Of a stretch of 38,327 nucleotides of DNA, positions 7,247-15,429 are shown one piece after another. This DNA is from Aquitalea magnusonii. GTDB taxonomy: Bacteria; Pseudomonadota; Gammaproteobacteria; Burkholderiales; Chromobacteriaceae. Numbering within the stretch: position 1 is the stretch's first letter; each line of letters begins with the position of its first letter. The stretch lies in the NCBI RefSeq assembly GCF_003202035.1, contig NZ_QJKC01000028.1, forward strand, positions 1 through 38,327, read 5' to 3'. The notes under the pieces were generated by a model. The model was given only the letters and a program-made list of their open reading frames with translations. It did not search any database and was not told the DNA's origin. The position numbers were made by a program, and so were the translations under genes.

Positions 7247-8173
7247 ATGACCCAAGCAAAATTTTCCCGTCGTCGGCTGCTGGCGGCGCTGGCGCTGAGC
7301 ACCTTGTCCTGGCAGGCGCTGGCCGCCGATGCGGTTCGGGTTGGCTCCAAGATTGATACCGAAGGCGCCTTGCTGGGCAATATCATCCAGCAGGTGCTGG
7401 AAGCCAATGGCATCAAGACCGTCAGCAAGGTGTCGCTGGGCAATACCAAGGTGGTGCGCGGTGCCATTACCGCCGGCGAAATCGACATCTACCCGGAATA
7501 CACCGGCAATGGCGCGTTTTTCTTTGCCGATGAAAGTAACCCAGCCTGGAAAAATGCCGAGGCGGGTTATCAGCTGGTGAAAAAGCTGGACCAGGAAAAA
7601 AACCGCATTACCTGGCTGACGCCATCGCCGGCCAACAATACCTGGGCCATTGCCATCCGCAAGGATGTGGCAGCGGCCAACAAGCTGAAGACGCTGACTG
7701 ACCTGGGCAACTGGATCAACAAGGGCGGCCGCTTCAAGCTGGCGGCATCGGCCGAGTTCATCGAACGCGCCGACGCGCTGCCGGCCTTCCAGAATGCCTA
7801 TGGCTTCAAACTGAAGCAGGATCAGCTGCTGACGCTGGCCGGCGGCGATACCTCGGTCACCATCAAGGCGGCGGCGGAGCAGACTTCCGGCGTCAACGCC
7901 GCCATGGCTTATGGCACGGACGGCCCGGTGGCCGCGCTGGGGCTGGTGACGCTGGATGACGTCAAGGGCGTACAGCCGATTTACGCGCCAACGCCGATCA
8001 TCCGCAGCGAAGTGCTGGCCAAACAGCCCAAAATCGCCGCTGTGCTGAAGCCGGTGTTCCTGTCGCTGACCGGCCCCACGCTGCAGAAGCTGAATGCCAG
8101 CATTGCCATCGAAGGCCGCGATGCACGCAAGGTGGCGCAGGATTACCTGAAGAAAAAGGGCTTTATCAAGTGA
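7247..8173 (+). CDS. yehZ: Glycine-betaine/quaternary-amine ABC transporter substrate-binding protein (YehZ/OsmF-like)
   Basis: A 308-residue periplasmic binding protein. Residues 1-26 form a signal peptide with cleavage likely after WQALA; the SRRRLLA stretch resembles a twin-arginine motif, so export could be by Tat or Sec. The mature part begins with VRVGSKIDTEGALLGN and contains EIDIYPEYTGNG, the hallmark of the OpuAC/YehZ binding fold. ATG 7247 is preceded by AAGAGG. The gene order binding protein, large permease, ATPase, small permease is the same as E. coli yehZYXW, a type I importer known for low-affinity betaine transport with an uncertain natural substrate. Confidence 0.9.
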   Translation: MTQAKFSRRRLLAALALSTLSWQALAADAVRVGSKIDTEGALLGNIIQQVLEANGIKTVSKVSLGNTKVVRGAITAGEIDIYPEYTGNGAFFFADESNPAWKNAEAGYQLVKKLDQEKNRITWLTPSPANNTWAIAIRKDVAAANKLKTLTDLGNWINKGGRFKLAASAEFIERADALPAFQNAYGFKLKQDQLLTLAGGDTSVTIKAAAEQTSGVNAAMAYGTDGPVAALGLVTLDDVKGVQPIYAPTPIIRSEVLAKQPKIAAVLKPVFLSLTGPTLQKLNASIAIEGRDARKVAQDYLKKKGFIK

Positions 8174-8203
8174 GCGGGCAGTATTACCCAGCAGGGGTGA
8201 TGC

Positions 8204-9364
8204 ATGCGTCTGCATAGCCGGGTGCGCCTGTTGCTGGTGTTGCTGTCGCTGGCGGCGGCGCTGGGTCTGCCCTTGCTCACCTATGCGCCCAACCGCCTGC
8301 TGACCGGGCAGGGCATCGCTCTGCTCGATTTGCTGCATAGCGGCTCCGGCCTGCGCTGGCTGGCGCTGCTGCCAGCCTTGCCGCTGCTGCTGGCACCGTG
8401 GTGGCGGCCAGGTATGCTGCGCGAACGGCTGGTGTATCTGGCTGCGCTATGGCTGGGCGCCGCCCTGTGGTGGCTGGCCGGCAGCGAGGCCACGCTGCGT
8501 GCCGGCGACGAGGATGCGCTGGCGCGGGTGTCGTTTGGCGGCGGCTTCTGGCTGTTGCAGCTGTTGCTGTTGCTGCAGCTGGCCGAAGCGCTGCAGGTAT
8601 TGGCTGGCGGGCTGCCACGGCGCGTATTGCTGCTGTTGCTGGCCCAGCTGCCACTGCTGTGGCTGTTGCTGACCGGCAGGCTGGACAGCCTGTCGCTGCT
8701 GCGCGAATACCACAACAACCAGGATACCTTCGACGCTGCCCTGCTGCGCCATGTGCAGCTGGTACTGTTTTCCGTGCTGCCGGCACTGCTGCTGGGCGGC
8801 GCGCTCGGGGTGTGGGCCTATCGCTCGGCCCGCTTTGCCCGCTTGCTGTTTCCCGTGCTCAATGTATTGCAGACCATTCCGTCGATTGCGCTGTTCGGCC
8901 TGTTGATCGGCCCGCTGGCCTGGCTGGGGCGGCAGCTGCCCGGCCTGGGCATTGCCGGGGTCGGGCTGGCACCGGCCTTGCTGGCGCTCAGCCTGTATGC
9001 GCTGTTGCCGGTGGTGCGTGGCACGCTGGCCGGCTTGCAGCAGGTGCCGCCCGCGGTGCGCGAGGCGGCGCGTGGCATGGGCATGACGCCGTGGCAGATC
9101 ATGCTGCGGGTGGAAACCCCGCTGGCGCTGCCGGTGTTTCTCAGCGGCCTGCGCATTACTAGCGTGCAGGCAGTGGGGCTGGCGGCGGTGGCGGCCTTGA
9201 TCGGGGCGGGGGGCTTTGGCGCCATCATGTTCCAGGGGCTGTCGGCCAGCGCGCTCGACCAGGTGTTGCTGGGGGTGTTGCCGGTGCTGCTGCTGGCCTT
9301 GCTGGTGGATGTGCTATTCCGCCTGCTGATTTCCCGGCTGAAAGGGGCCGATGACCATGCTTGA
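8204..9364 (+). CDS. yehY: ABC transporter permease, YehY-like
   Basis: A 386-residue inner-membrane permease. The C-terminal half (about 180-380) is a binding-protein-dependent transport domain with the ATPase-contacting EAA loop at EAARGMGMTPWQIMLRVE. The N-terminal 170 residues are a very hydrophobic, leucine-rich extension of about four or five helices that ordinary betaine permeases such as OpuBB lack but E. coli YehY has, which supports the subfamily assignment. ATG 8204 has AGGGGTGA just upstream and lies 30 bases after the binding-protein gene. The 3' end overlaps the ATPase gene by 14 bases, indicating translational coupling. Confidence 0.9.
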   Translation: MRLHSRVRLLLVLLSLAAALGLPLLTYAPNRLLTGQGIALLDLLHSGSGLRWLALLPALPLLLAPWWRPGMLRERLVYLAALWLGAALWWLAGSEATLRAGDEDALARVSFGGGFWLLQLLLLLQLAEALQVLAGGLPRRVLLLLLAQLPLLWLLLTGRLDSLSLLREYHNNQDTFDAALLRHVQLVLFSVLPALLLGGALGVWAYRSARFARLLFPVLNVLQTIPSIALFGLLIGPLAWLGRQLPGLGIAGVGLAPALLALSLYALLPVVRGTLAGLQQVPPAVREAARGMGMTPWQIMLRVETPLALPVFLSGLRITSVQAVGLAAVAALIGAGGFGAIMFQGLSASALDQVLLGVLPVLLLALLVDVLFRLLISRLKGADDHA

Positions 9365-10289
9365 ACTCAAGGCAGTCAACAAGTTTTTCAATGGCTGGCA
9401 GGCGGTGGCCGATGTCGACCTGCAGGTGGCCGCCGGCGAGCTGGCGGTGCTGATCGGCACTTCCGGCTCGGGCAAATCCACCACGCTGAAGATGATCAAC
9501 CGGCTGATCGAGCCGGACAGCGGCAGCATACGGCTGGCCGGCGAGGATATCCGCAGCCAGCCGCCCGAGGTGCTGCGCCGTCGCATCGGCTATGCCATCC
9601 AGTCGGTGGGCCTGTTTCCGCACTGGACGGTGGAGCAGAACATCGCCGCCGTGCCGGCCCTGCTCAAATGGCCGAAAGCCCGCATCCGCGAGCGGGTGGT
9701 GGAGCTGCTGGAGCTGTTGCACCTGCCGGCTGCGCAGTATTTGTCGCGCTACCCGCACCAGTTGTCCGGTGGCCAGCAGCAACGGGTGGGCGTGGCGCGC
9801 GCGCTGGCGGCCGACCCGGAAGTCTTGCTGATGGACGAGCCATTCGGCGCGCTGGACCCGGTGACCCGTGGCACGCTGCAGCAGGAGCTGCTGCGCATCC
9901 AGGCGCTGTCCGGCAAAACCATCGTGCTGGTGACCCACGATATCGACGAAGCCCTGCTGCTTGGCCAGCATATTGTGCTGATGGACAAGGGCCGGGTGGT
10001 GCAGCAGGGCCGTGCCCGCGATTTCCTGTTGCATCCGGCCAATGCTTTCGTGCGTGACTTTGTCGGCCAGAGCGATGTCGGCGTACGCCTGCTGGGGCTG
10101 GATACGGTGGCCAGCCGGATGCGGCCGCAGCAACAGGCGTCTGGCGAGCCGATAGCCGCCTCGGCCACGCTGCGCGAGGCGCTGTCGGCCTTTGTCGCAC
10201 GCCGGGTCAGCAGCCTGCCGGTGATCGATGCCCAGGGCCGGCCCGCTGGCGTGCTGCATTTTGCCGACCTGCTGCCGGTGGCCACATGA
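9351..10289 (+). CDS. yehX: ABC transporter ATPase, YehX-like, with C-terminal CBS segment
   Basis: A 312-residue ATPase that powers the importer. Walker A is GTSGSGKST at 36-44, the Q-loop glutamine lies in [10 protein letters not shown], the ABC signature is LSGGQQQRV at about 138-146, Walker B is VLLMDEP and the switch histidine is in VLVTHD. After residue 240 there is a single CBS-like segment ([15 protein letters not shown] then VSSLPVID). In OpuA-type transporters such CBS regions sense ionic strength; here only one is recognisable. ATG 9351 (with AAAGGGG directly upstream) is preferred over ATG 9357. The stop overlaps the next gene's start as ATGA. Confidence 0.92.
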   Translation: MTMLELKAVNKFFNGWQAVADVDLQVAAGELAVLIGTSGSGKSTTLKMINRLIEPDSGSIRLAGEDIRSQPPEVLRRRIGYAIQSVGLFPHWTVEQNIAAVPALLKWPKARIRERVVELLELLHLPAAQYLSRYPHQLSGGQQQRVGVARALAADPEVLLMDEPFGALDPVTRGTLQQELLRIQALSGKTIVLVTHDIDEALLLGQHIVLMDKGRVVQQGRARDFLLHPANAFVRDFVGQSDVGVRLLGLDTVASRMRPQQQASGEPIAASATLREALSAFVARRVSSLPVIDAQGRPAGVLHFADLLPVAT

Positions 10290-11032
10290 GGCCGGCGCCG
10301 CGCTCAAGCGCCCTGTGGCTGAGCAGCGGCCTGTTGCTGGCCTTGCTCTATCTGTTGCCGCACAGTGCCGGCCTGTTTGCCTGGCTGTTTCCGGAGGTGG
10401 AACGCCCGCTCTATACCCAGGACAGCTTTGCCAGCCTGGTGCTGGCGCATCTGCTGCTGGTGCTGGCCTCCAGCCTGATTGCCGTGCTGGGTGGGGTAAC
10501 GGCCGGCTTGCTGGTCAGCCGGCCGGCCGGGCGTGAATTCCGCCCCTTGCTGGACAGTGTGCTGGCCATCAGCCAGGCGCTGCCGCCGGTAGCGGTGCTG
10601 GCGATTGCCGCGCCGCTGATCGGCTTTGGCGAATGGCCGGCACTGATTGCGCTGGTGCTGTACGGCCTGTTGCCGGTGACGCAAGGCACGCTGGCCGGGC
10701 TGGCCTCGGTGCCGGACAGCGTGCTGGATGTGGCGCGTGGCCTGGGCATGGGGCGCTGGCGCATCCTGTGGCAGGTGGAGCTGCCGCTGGCCGCCCCGGT
10801 GTTGCTGGCCGGGGTGCGTACCTCGGTGGTGATCAATATCGGCACCGCGGCCATTGCTTCTACCGTGGGGGCACGTACCTTGGGCCTGCCCATCATCGTT
10901 GGCTTGAGCGGCTTCAATACCGCCTATGTACTGCAAGGGGCCTTGCTGGTGGCCTTGCTGGCCATTGTGGCCGACCAGTGTTTCGACTGGCTGGCCCGCC
11001 GTCTGTCGCCGCATGTCGGTGCCGAGCACTAA
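10286..11032 (+). CDS. yehW: ABC transporter permease, YehW-like
   Basis: A 248-residue permease with about six membrane helices. The transport-domain signature is [20 protein letters not shown] at about 150-169, followed by [16 protein letters not shown], typical of OpuBB/OpuBD/YehW proteins. It overlaps the ATPase gene by 4 bases (ATGA), so its translation is coupled. Together with the longer YehY-like protein it would form the heterodimeric channel of the importer. Length and features are normal for the family. Confidence 0.92.
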   Translation: MRPAPRSSALWLSSGLLLALLYLLPHSAGLFAWLFPEVERPLYTQDSFASLVLAHLLLVLASSLIAVLGGVTAGLLVSRPAGREFRPLLDSVLAISQALPPVAVLAIAAPLIGFGEWPALIALVLYGLLPVTQGTLAGLASVPDSVLDVARGLGMGRWRILWQVELPLAAPVLLAGVRTSVVINIGTAAIASTVGARTLGLPIIVGLSGFNTAYVLQGALLVALLAIVADQCFDWLARRLSPHVGAEH

Positions 11033-11036
11033 GGCC

Positions 11037-11834
11037 ATGGCCTGGGCCAGCCTGCCCATGTATCCGTGGCCGCAGCCACTGACCGAACACTACTGGCAGT
11101 GGCTGCGCCAGCGTCTGCAACAACTGGGCGAGCAGGCGCTGCCGGCCCGCCTGGGCTGGCCACAGGATTATCTGGCGCACTGGCGTGAGCCGGGCATGCT
11201 GCTCAGCCAGTGCTGCGGCTATCCGGTTTCCGCACTATTGCCGGCACAGGTGCAGGTGCTGGGAGCCTTTCATTATCAACTGCCCGGTTGCGCCGACTGG
11301 CGTTACAGCAGTGCGCTGCTGGTGCGCCAGAGCGATGCCGGGCTGACACTGGCCGATTTTCGGGGACAGCGTGCGGTGTGCAATGAGCGGCATTCGCAGT
11401 CGGGCTACCACGCCTTGCGCGCGGCAGTAGGCGCGCTGGCCGGGGTGCAGCCCTTTTTTGCACAGGTCAGGTTTTCCGGTTCACATCGCGCTTCGGCCGC
11501 GCTGCTGGCGGCGGGTGAGGCGGATATTGCCGCGCTGGACTGTGTCAGCCATGCCCTGCTGGCACGGCAACAGCCGCAGCTGTTCGAGCAACTGGCCTGC
11601 ATCGGCCATACCCGCTTGCAGCCCGGATTACCCTTGATCACGGCGGCGTCCACGCCTGCAGTCACCGTGGCGCGGCTACGCCAGGCCATTGGCGACAGCC
11701 TGCATGCGCCGGAGCTGCAGCCCTTTTTGCAGGCGGCGGCGATTGGTGGCTTCAGCCCGCTGGATCTGTCCGACTATGCCTGCATTGCTGATGCAGCCGC
11801 ACACTGGCGGGCTGCGGGTATGGCGGAGTGGTAA
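11037..11834 (+). CDS. PhnD/SsuA-like periplasmic-binding-fold protein lacking a signal peptide
   Basis: A 265-residue protein of the phosphonate/transferrin-type binding-protein family. The characteristic middle region LTLADFRGQRAVCNERHSQS followed by GYHALR, then FSGSHRASAALLAAGEADIAALDCV, is the conserved core of PhnD-like proteins. It begins MAWASLPMYPWPQP with no hydrophobic signal segment, so as annotated it should stay in the cytoplasm, which is odd for a binding protein. The start lies 4 bases after the yehW-like stop, so it belongs to the transporter operon. It could be a cytoplasmic ligand sensor or enzyme that has kept the fold; no function can be assigned from the sequence alone. 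Confidence 0.78.
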   Translation: MAWASLPMYPWPQPLTEHYWQWLRQRLQQLGEQALPARLGWPQDYLAHWREPGMLLSQCCGYPVSALLPAQVQVLGAFHYQLPGCADWRYSSALLVRQSDAGLTLADFRGQRAVCNERHSQSGYHALRAAVGALAGVQPFFAQVRFSGSHRASAALLAAGEADIAALDCVSHALLARQQPQLFEQLACIGHTRLQPGLPLITAASTPAVTVARLRQAIGDSLHAPELQPFLQAAAIGGFSPLDLSDYACIADAAAHWRAAGMAEW

Positions 11835-11849
11835 GGCCCGTTGGCTGGT

Positions 11850-12272
11850 TTAGCTGTCCAGCCCGGCAATGGCCCGAAGGATGGCCAAGCCCTCGTCCGG
11901 GCAGGCGGTCAGCCGGTGCGGGTCGAAACCCTGCTCGAACACCGGGGCGAACTGGGGCAGGGCGCGGGCATCTGCCGCATCCAGCTGGTGAAAGCCCATA
12001 TGCCACTGGCTGAATTCGCGCTGGTGGATGGGGGTGCGCAGATGCGGCTCGATGCTGTGATGGCGCGGATCGCGCGCGATGCGCGCATAAGTGGCATCCA
12101 CGGCCGCCGGGCTGCCTTCCAGTAATTGCAGAAAGCTGCCATGGGTGTACAGCAGCAGGCCGGTGACTGCATTGGCCTGGTTGTTGCTGACCGACTGCTG
12201 CAGGATGGCGGTCAGTTCCTCGGCGCTGAACGCGGCGCTGGCGGTGCTGGAGTAAATCAGCTGGATCAACAT
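11850..12272 (-). CDS. BLUF-domain blue-light photoreceptor (stand-alone)
   Basis: About 140 residues, essentially a single BLUF domain that binds FAD and senses blue light. The essential tyrosine is in LIYSS near the N-terminus, the flavin-contacting asparagine is in NAVTGLLLY and the switch glutamine is in FLQLLEG. WHMGF, a little after residue 90, supplies the Trp/Met position on strand 5. The ATG at 12272 is preferred because AGGA lies 9 bases upstream; ATG 12281 and TTG 12290 are alternatives. The gene begins 21 bases after the hybrid kinase stop on the same strand, so the two are almost certainly co-transcribed. There is no output domain, so it must act through a partner, plausibly the kinase or one of the nearby c-di-GMP enzymes. 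Confidence 0.9.
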   Translation of the reverse strand: MLIQLIYSSTASAAFSAEELTAILQQSVSNNQANAVTGLLLYTHGSFLQLLEGSPAAVDATYARIARDPRHHSIEPHLRTPIHQREFSQWHMGFHQLDAADARALPQFAPVFEQGFDPHRLTACPDEGLAILRAIAGLDS

Positions 12273-12293
12273 GGTATTCATTCCTGTCAACGA

Positions 12294-15200
12294 TCAGCCC
12301 TGCGCGGGCGGCCTGGCCAGCAGCGCGGCGCGTAGCAGGCCGAATTGCTGTTCCAGCGTAGTGAGCAGTTGCTCCTGGGCCGCCAGCTGGCTTTCGGTCG
12401 CGATTTTCTCCAGTTGTGCGGCGGCGGTCACCATCGGGGTGGCACCAAACAGCGCGGCATTGCCCTTGATGGTGTGCGCCAGCCGTTTTACCGCCAGCGG
12501 ATCAGGCTGGCGCAGTGCCTGGTGCAGGCGCTGGATTTCCTGCGGAAAAGACGCCAGAAAACTGGCGGCGACGATGTCGATGACTTCAGAGTCTTGCTGA
12601 CTCAGGCTGGCCCGGTAGTCGAATGCCACTGCCGCGCTGGCGGCCGGTGCATAGCGCTGCAACAGCTGTTGCAGGTCGGCGGCGCGCACCGGCTTGCACA
12701 GGTAATCGTCCATGCCGGCGGCCAGGCAGTGTTCGCGGTCCCCCGGCAGGGCATTGGCAGTCATGGCGATGATGGGCAGATGCTGGCCGGCGGCTTCCTG
12801 TCTGCGGTAGCGGCGGGTGGCTTCCAGTCCGCCCATCACCGGCATCTGCATGTCCATCAACACCAGGTCGTAGGACTGGCGGGCCAGTTCGTCCAGTGCC
12901 TGCTGGCCGTCTTCTGCCAGCGTTGCCTGGTGGCCCCAGCGGCTGAGCAGGCTGATGGCCAGTTGCTGGTTCACCTGATTGTCTTCCACCACCAGGATGC
13001 GCAGGCTGCCGTGGCTTGCGGCGACGGCCGGCTGGCTGTCGCCGGCCGGCAGCGGATGCGGTGTGGCACCCAGCGCCTGCAAGATGGTCTGGTGCAATTC
13101 CGATTGCAAGACCGGCTTGGCCACATGGCAGGTGATGCCGCTGGCGCGATACAGCTCGGCCCCATGGTTGCCGGCCGACGACAGCATGATCAGCACCGGT
13201 GGTTCTGGCAGTTGCAGCGCGTGGATGCGGCTGGCGGTTTCGAAGCCGTCCATTTCCGGCATCATGCCGTCCAGCAGCACGAAGGCGTAAGCCGAGCTGG
13301 CGCTGGCCAGCATGGCGAGGCCGGCGGCACCGCTGTCGGCCTGTTCCGCCTGCACCCCCCAGCTGGCCAGGGTTTCCTGCAGGATGTCGCGGTTGATGCG
13401 ATTGTCGTCGATGATCAGCGCGCGCAGGCCATGCAGGCGGTCCGGGCTGAGCGGACGTGGCAGGCTGGCTGGGTCGACACTGGCAAAACGCACGGTGAAG
13501 TGAAAGGTGCTGCCTTGGCCTGGCTGGCTTTCCAGCCACATCTGGCCATGCATCATCGACACCAGGCGCTTGCAGATGGACAAGCCCAGACCGGTGCCGC
13601 CGTATTTGCGCGTGGTGGAGCTGTCTTCCTGCACGAAGGCTTCGAAGATGCTTTCCTGCTTGTCGCGGGCAATGCCGATGCCGGTATCGCAAACCGAGAA
13701 TTTCACCAGCACGTCGCTGCCATCCTGTTCCAGCAGGGAGGCGCGGATCAGCACCTCGCCCACGCTGGTGAACTTGATGGCATTGGACAGCAGGTTGAGC
13801 AGCACCTGGCGCAGGCGGCCGGGGTCGCCCAGCAGCACTGGCGGAATGTCCGGGGCGATGCGGCAGGCCAGTTCCAGCCCCTTGCTCTCTGCCCGCATCG
13901 CTACGTTTTTCATGGTGCTGCCCAGCACCGCCTCCAGTTCGAAGGCGGTTTCTTCTATGGTCATCTTGCCGGCTTCCAGCTTGGAGAAGTCGAGAATGTC
14001 GTTGATGACGGTGAGCAGGGCTTCGGTGGAGGATTTCACCACCGTCATGTATTCGCGTTGTTCGCGGTTCAGCGCGGTGTCCAGCGTCAGTTCGGTCATG
14101 CCGAGGATGCCGTTCATCGGGGTGCGGATTTCATGGCTCATATTGGCCAGGAATTCGCTCTTGGCGCGGTTGGCTGCTTCGGCCACCTCGCGGGCATGGC
14201 GCGATTCGCGTTCGAGGATTTTCAGCTCGGTGATGTCGGAAATGGTGCCGATCAGCCCGGCGATGGTGCCATCCGGCCGCGTCAGCGTGGCCTTGTGGAA
14301 AATGCCGTCGCGGCTGGCGCCGTCACGGCGCTGCACGCGGGATTCGTAGCTGTGGCGCGACACTTCCTGCAGCAGTTCGCGGTCGCGCAGCTGGTGGTAG
14401 CTGGCCAGTTCGCTGTTCATCAGATCGAACGAGGTCTTGCCGATAAATTCCTGCCGCGAAATGGCAAAGTATTCTTCGAAGGCCCGGTTCATCAGCCGGT
14501 ATTTCAGCTGGGGGTCCTTCACATACACCGGCAGCGGCATGGCTTCGACCAGCTCTTCGACAAAGTGCAATTGTTCCTGCAGACGGGCGCTGGCCTGGTG
14601 GCGGGCGGTGATGTCGGTGCGGATGGCCACGTACTGGTAGGGGCGGCCATCGTCATCCAGAAACGGCACGATGGTGGCGGCGACCCAGTACAGGCTGCCA
14701 TCCTTGGCGCGGTTGCGGATTTCGCCGGTCCACACCTTGCCGGCACTGATGCTGCGCCACATGCCGGCGAAAAATGCGGCCGGATGATAGCCGGAATTGA
14801 CCAGGTTATGGCTCTGCCCTTGCAGCTCGTCCAGACGGTAGCCGCTGATCTGGCAGAATTTGTCATTGGCATAGGTGATGATGCCGTAGCGGTCGGTAAT
14901 GCTGACGATGGCATGCTGGTCGAGGGCGAATTTCTGGTTTTCCAGTGCCAGCTGAGCCTGGCGGATGGCCTGCTGTCCGCGCTGGCGGTATTGCACCAGC
15001 TCGGCCACCACGCTGATCAGCGCTTCCAGGTCGCCAGCCTGCGCGGCGTTGTCGGCCATGCCGGTTTCGCTCTGCAGCAGCCGCACGGTTTCCCGCAGGC
15101 GGCTGATGGCGTGTTCGCGGCCGGCCAGTTCCTGTTGCAGGCGCTGGTTGGTGCTGCTCAGTTCGTCCGAGCTGAGTTCCAGGCTGCGGGTGCGCAGGCT

Positions 15201-15398
15201 GATGTCGCGGTCCTGCTGGGCATAGGTGCCATTGACCCGCTCCAGTAATCCACCCAGCCCCTTGAGCGCCGTGGCGGCCTGTGGCGAAACGGTGGCGCTG
15301 TCTGCCAGGGCGCTTAGTTCGGCCAGTACCTGTTGCAGCTGGCCGTCATCGGCGATGCCCATTGTGCGCCGCAACTGGCGCATCAGAATGTTTTGCAT
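12294..15398 (-). CDS. nahK: Hybrid sensor histidine kinase (PAS-PAS-HisKA-HATPase-REC-REC-Hpt), NahK-like
   Basis: A 1034-residue cytoplasmic hybrid kinase without membrane helices. Order: a helical N-terminal region to about 150, PAS at about 160-270 (SITDRYGIITYANDKFCQI), PAS at about 285-395, HisKA with phospho-acceptor H422 in FLANMSHEIRTPMNG, and HATPase_c with N-box N535/N539, DTGIGI and GTGLGLSI. Then come a receiver with D710 (LLDGMMPEMDG), a second receiver with D849 (LMDMQMPVMGG), and an Hpt domain with H975 (AHTIKGNAALFG). The start at 15398 has AGGGA 5 bases upstream; longer frames would overlap the preceding gene. It lies 31 bases after a FIST-domain gene, the arrangement of nosP-nahK in Pseudomonas aeruginosa, where the FIST protein binds NO-heme and restrains the kinase. 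Compared with NahK it has an extra receiver and an Hpt. Confidence 0.88.
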   Translation of the reverse strand: MQNILMRQLRRTMGIADDGQLQQVLAELSALADSATVSPQAATALKGLGGLLERVNGTYAQQDRDISLRTRSLELSSDELSSTNQRLQQELAGREHAISRLRETVRLLQSETGMADNAAQAGDLEALISVVAELVQYRQRGQQAIRQAQLALENQKFALDQHAIVSITDRYGIITYANDKFCQISGYRLDELQGQSHNLVNSGYHPAAFFAGMWRSISAGKVWTGEIRNRAKDGSLYWVAATIVPFLDDDGRPYQYVAIRTDITARHQASARLQEQLHFVEELVEAMPLPVYVKDPQLKYRLMNRAFEEYFAISRQEFIGKTSFDLMNSELASYHQLRDRELLQEVSRHSYESRVQRRDGASRDGIFHKATLTRPDGTIAGLIGTISDITELKILERESRHAREVAEAANRAKSEFLANMSHEIRTPMNGILGMTELTLDTALNREQREYMTVVKSSTEALLTVINDILDFSKLEAGKMTIEETAFELEAVLGSTMKNVAMRAESKGLELACRIAPDIPPVLLGDPGRLRQVLLNLLSNAIKFTSVGEVLIRASLLEQDGSDVLVKFSVCDTGIGIARDKQESIFEAFVQEDSSTTRKYGGTGLGLSICKRLVSMMHGQMWLESQPGQGSTFHFTVRFASVDPASLPRPLSPDRLHGLRALIIDDNRINRDILQETLASWGVQAEQADSGAAGLAMLASASSAYAFVLLDGMMPEMDGFETASRIHALQLPEPPVLIMLSSAGNHGAELYRASGITCHVAKPVLQSELHQTILQALGATPHPLPAGDSQPAVAASHGSLRILVVEDNQVNQQLAISLLSRWGHQATLAEDGQQALDELARQSYDLVLMDMQMPVMGGLEATRRYRRQEAAGQHLPIIAMTANALPGDREHCLAAGMDDYLCKPVRAADLQQLLQRYAPAASAAVAFDYRASLSQQDSEVIDIVAASFLASFPQEIQRLHQALRQPDPLAVKRLAHTIKGNAALFGATPMVTAAAQLEKIATESQLAAQEQLLTTLEQQFGLLRAALLARPPAQG

Positions 15399-15429
15399 GA
15401 ATTCCCTGCTGGCGTCTGCTGAGCGCGCA

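Noticed and set aside
12345-15248. A 967-codon open frame on the plus strand opposite the hybrid kinase
   Set aside because: It is the antisense of a high-GC gene with strong third-position bias. The translation is rich in Q, H, G and A and has no domain, whereas the minus strand has full kinase, receiver and Hpt motifs.
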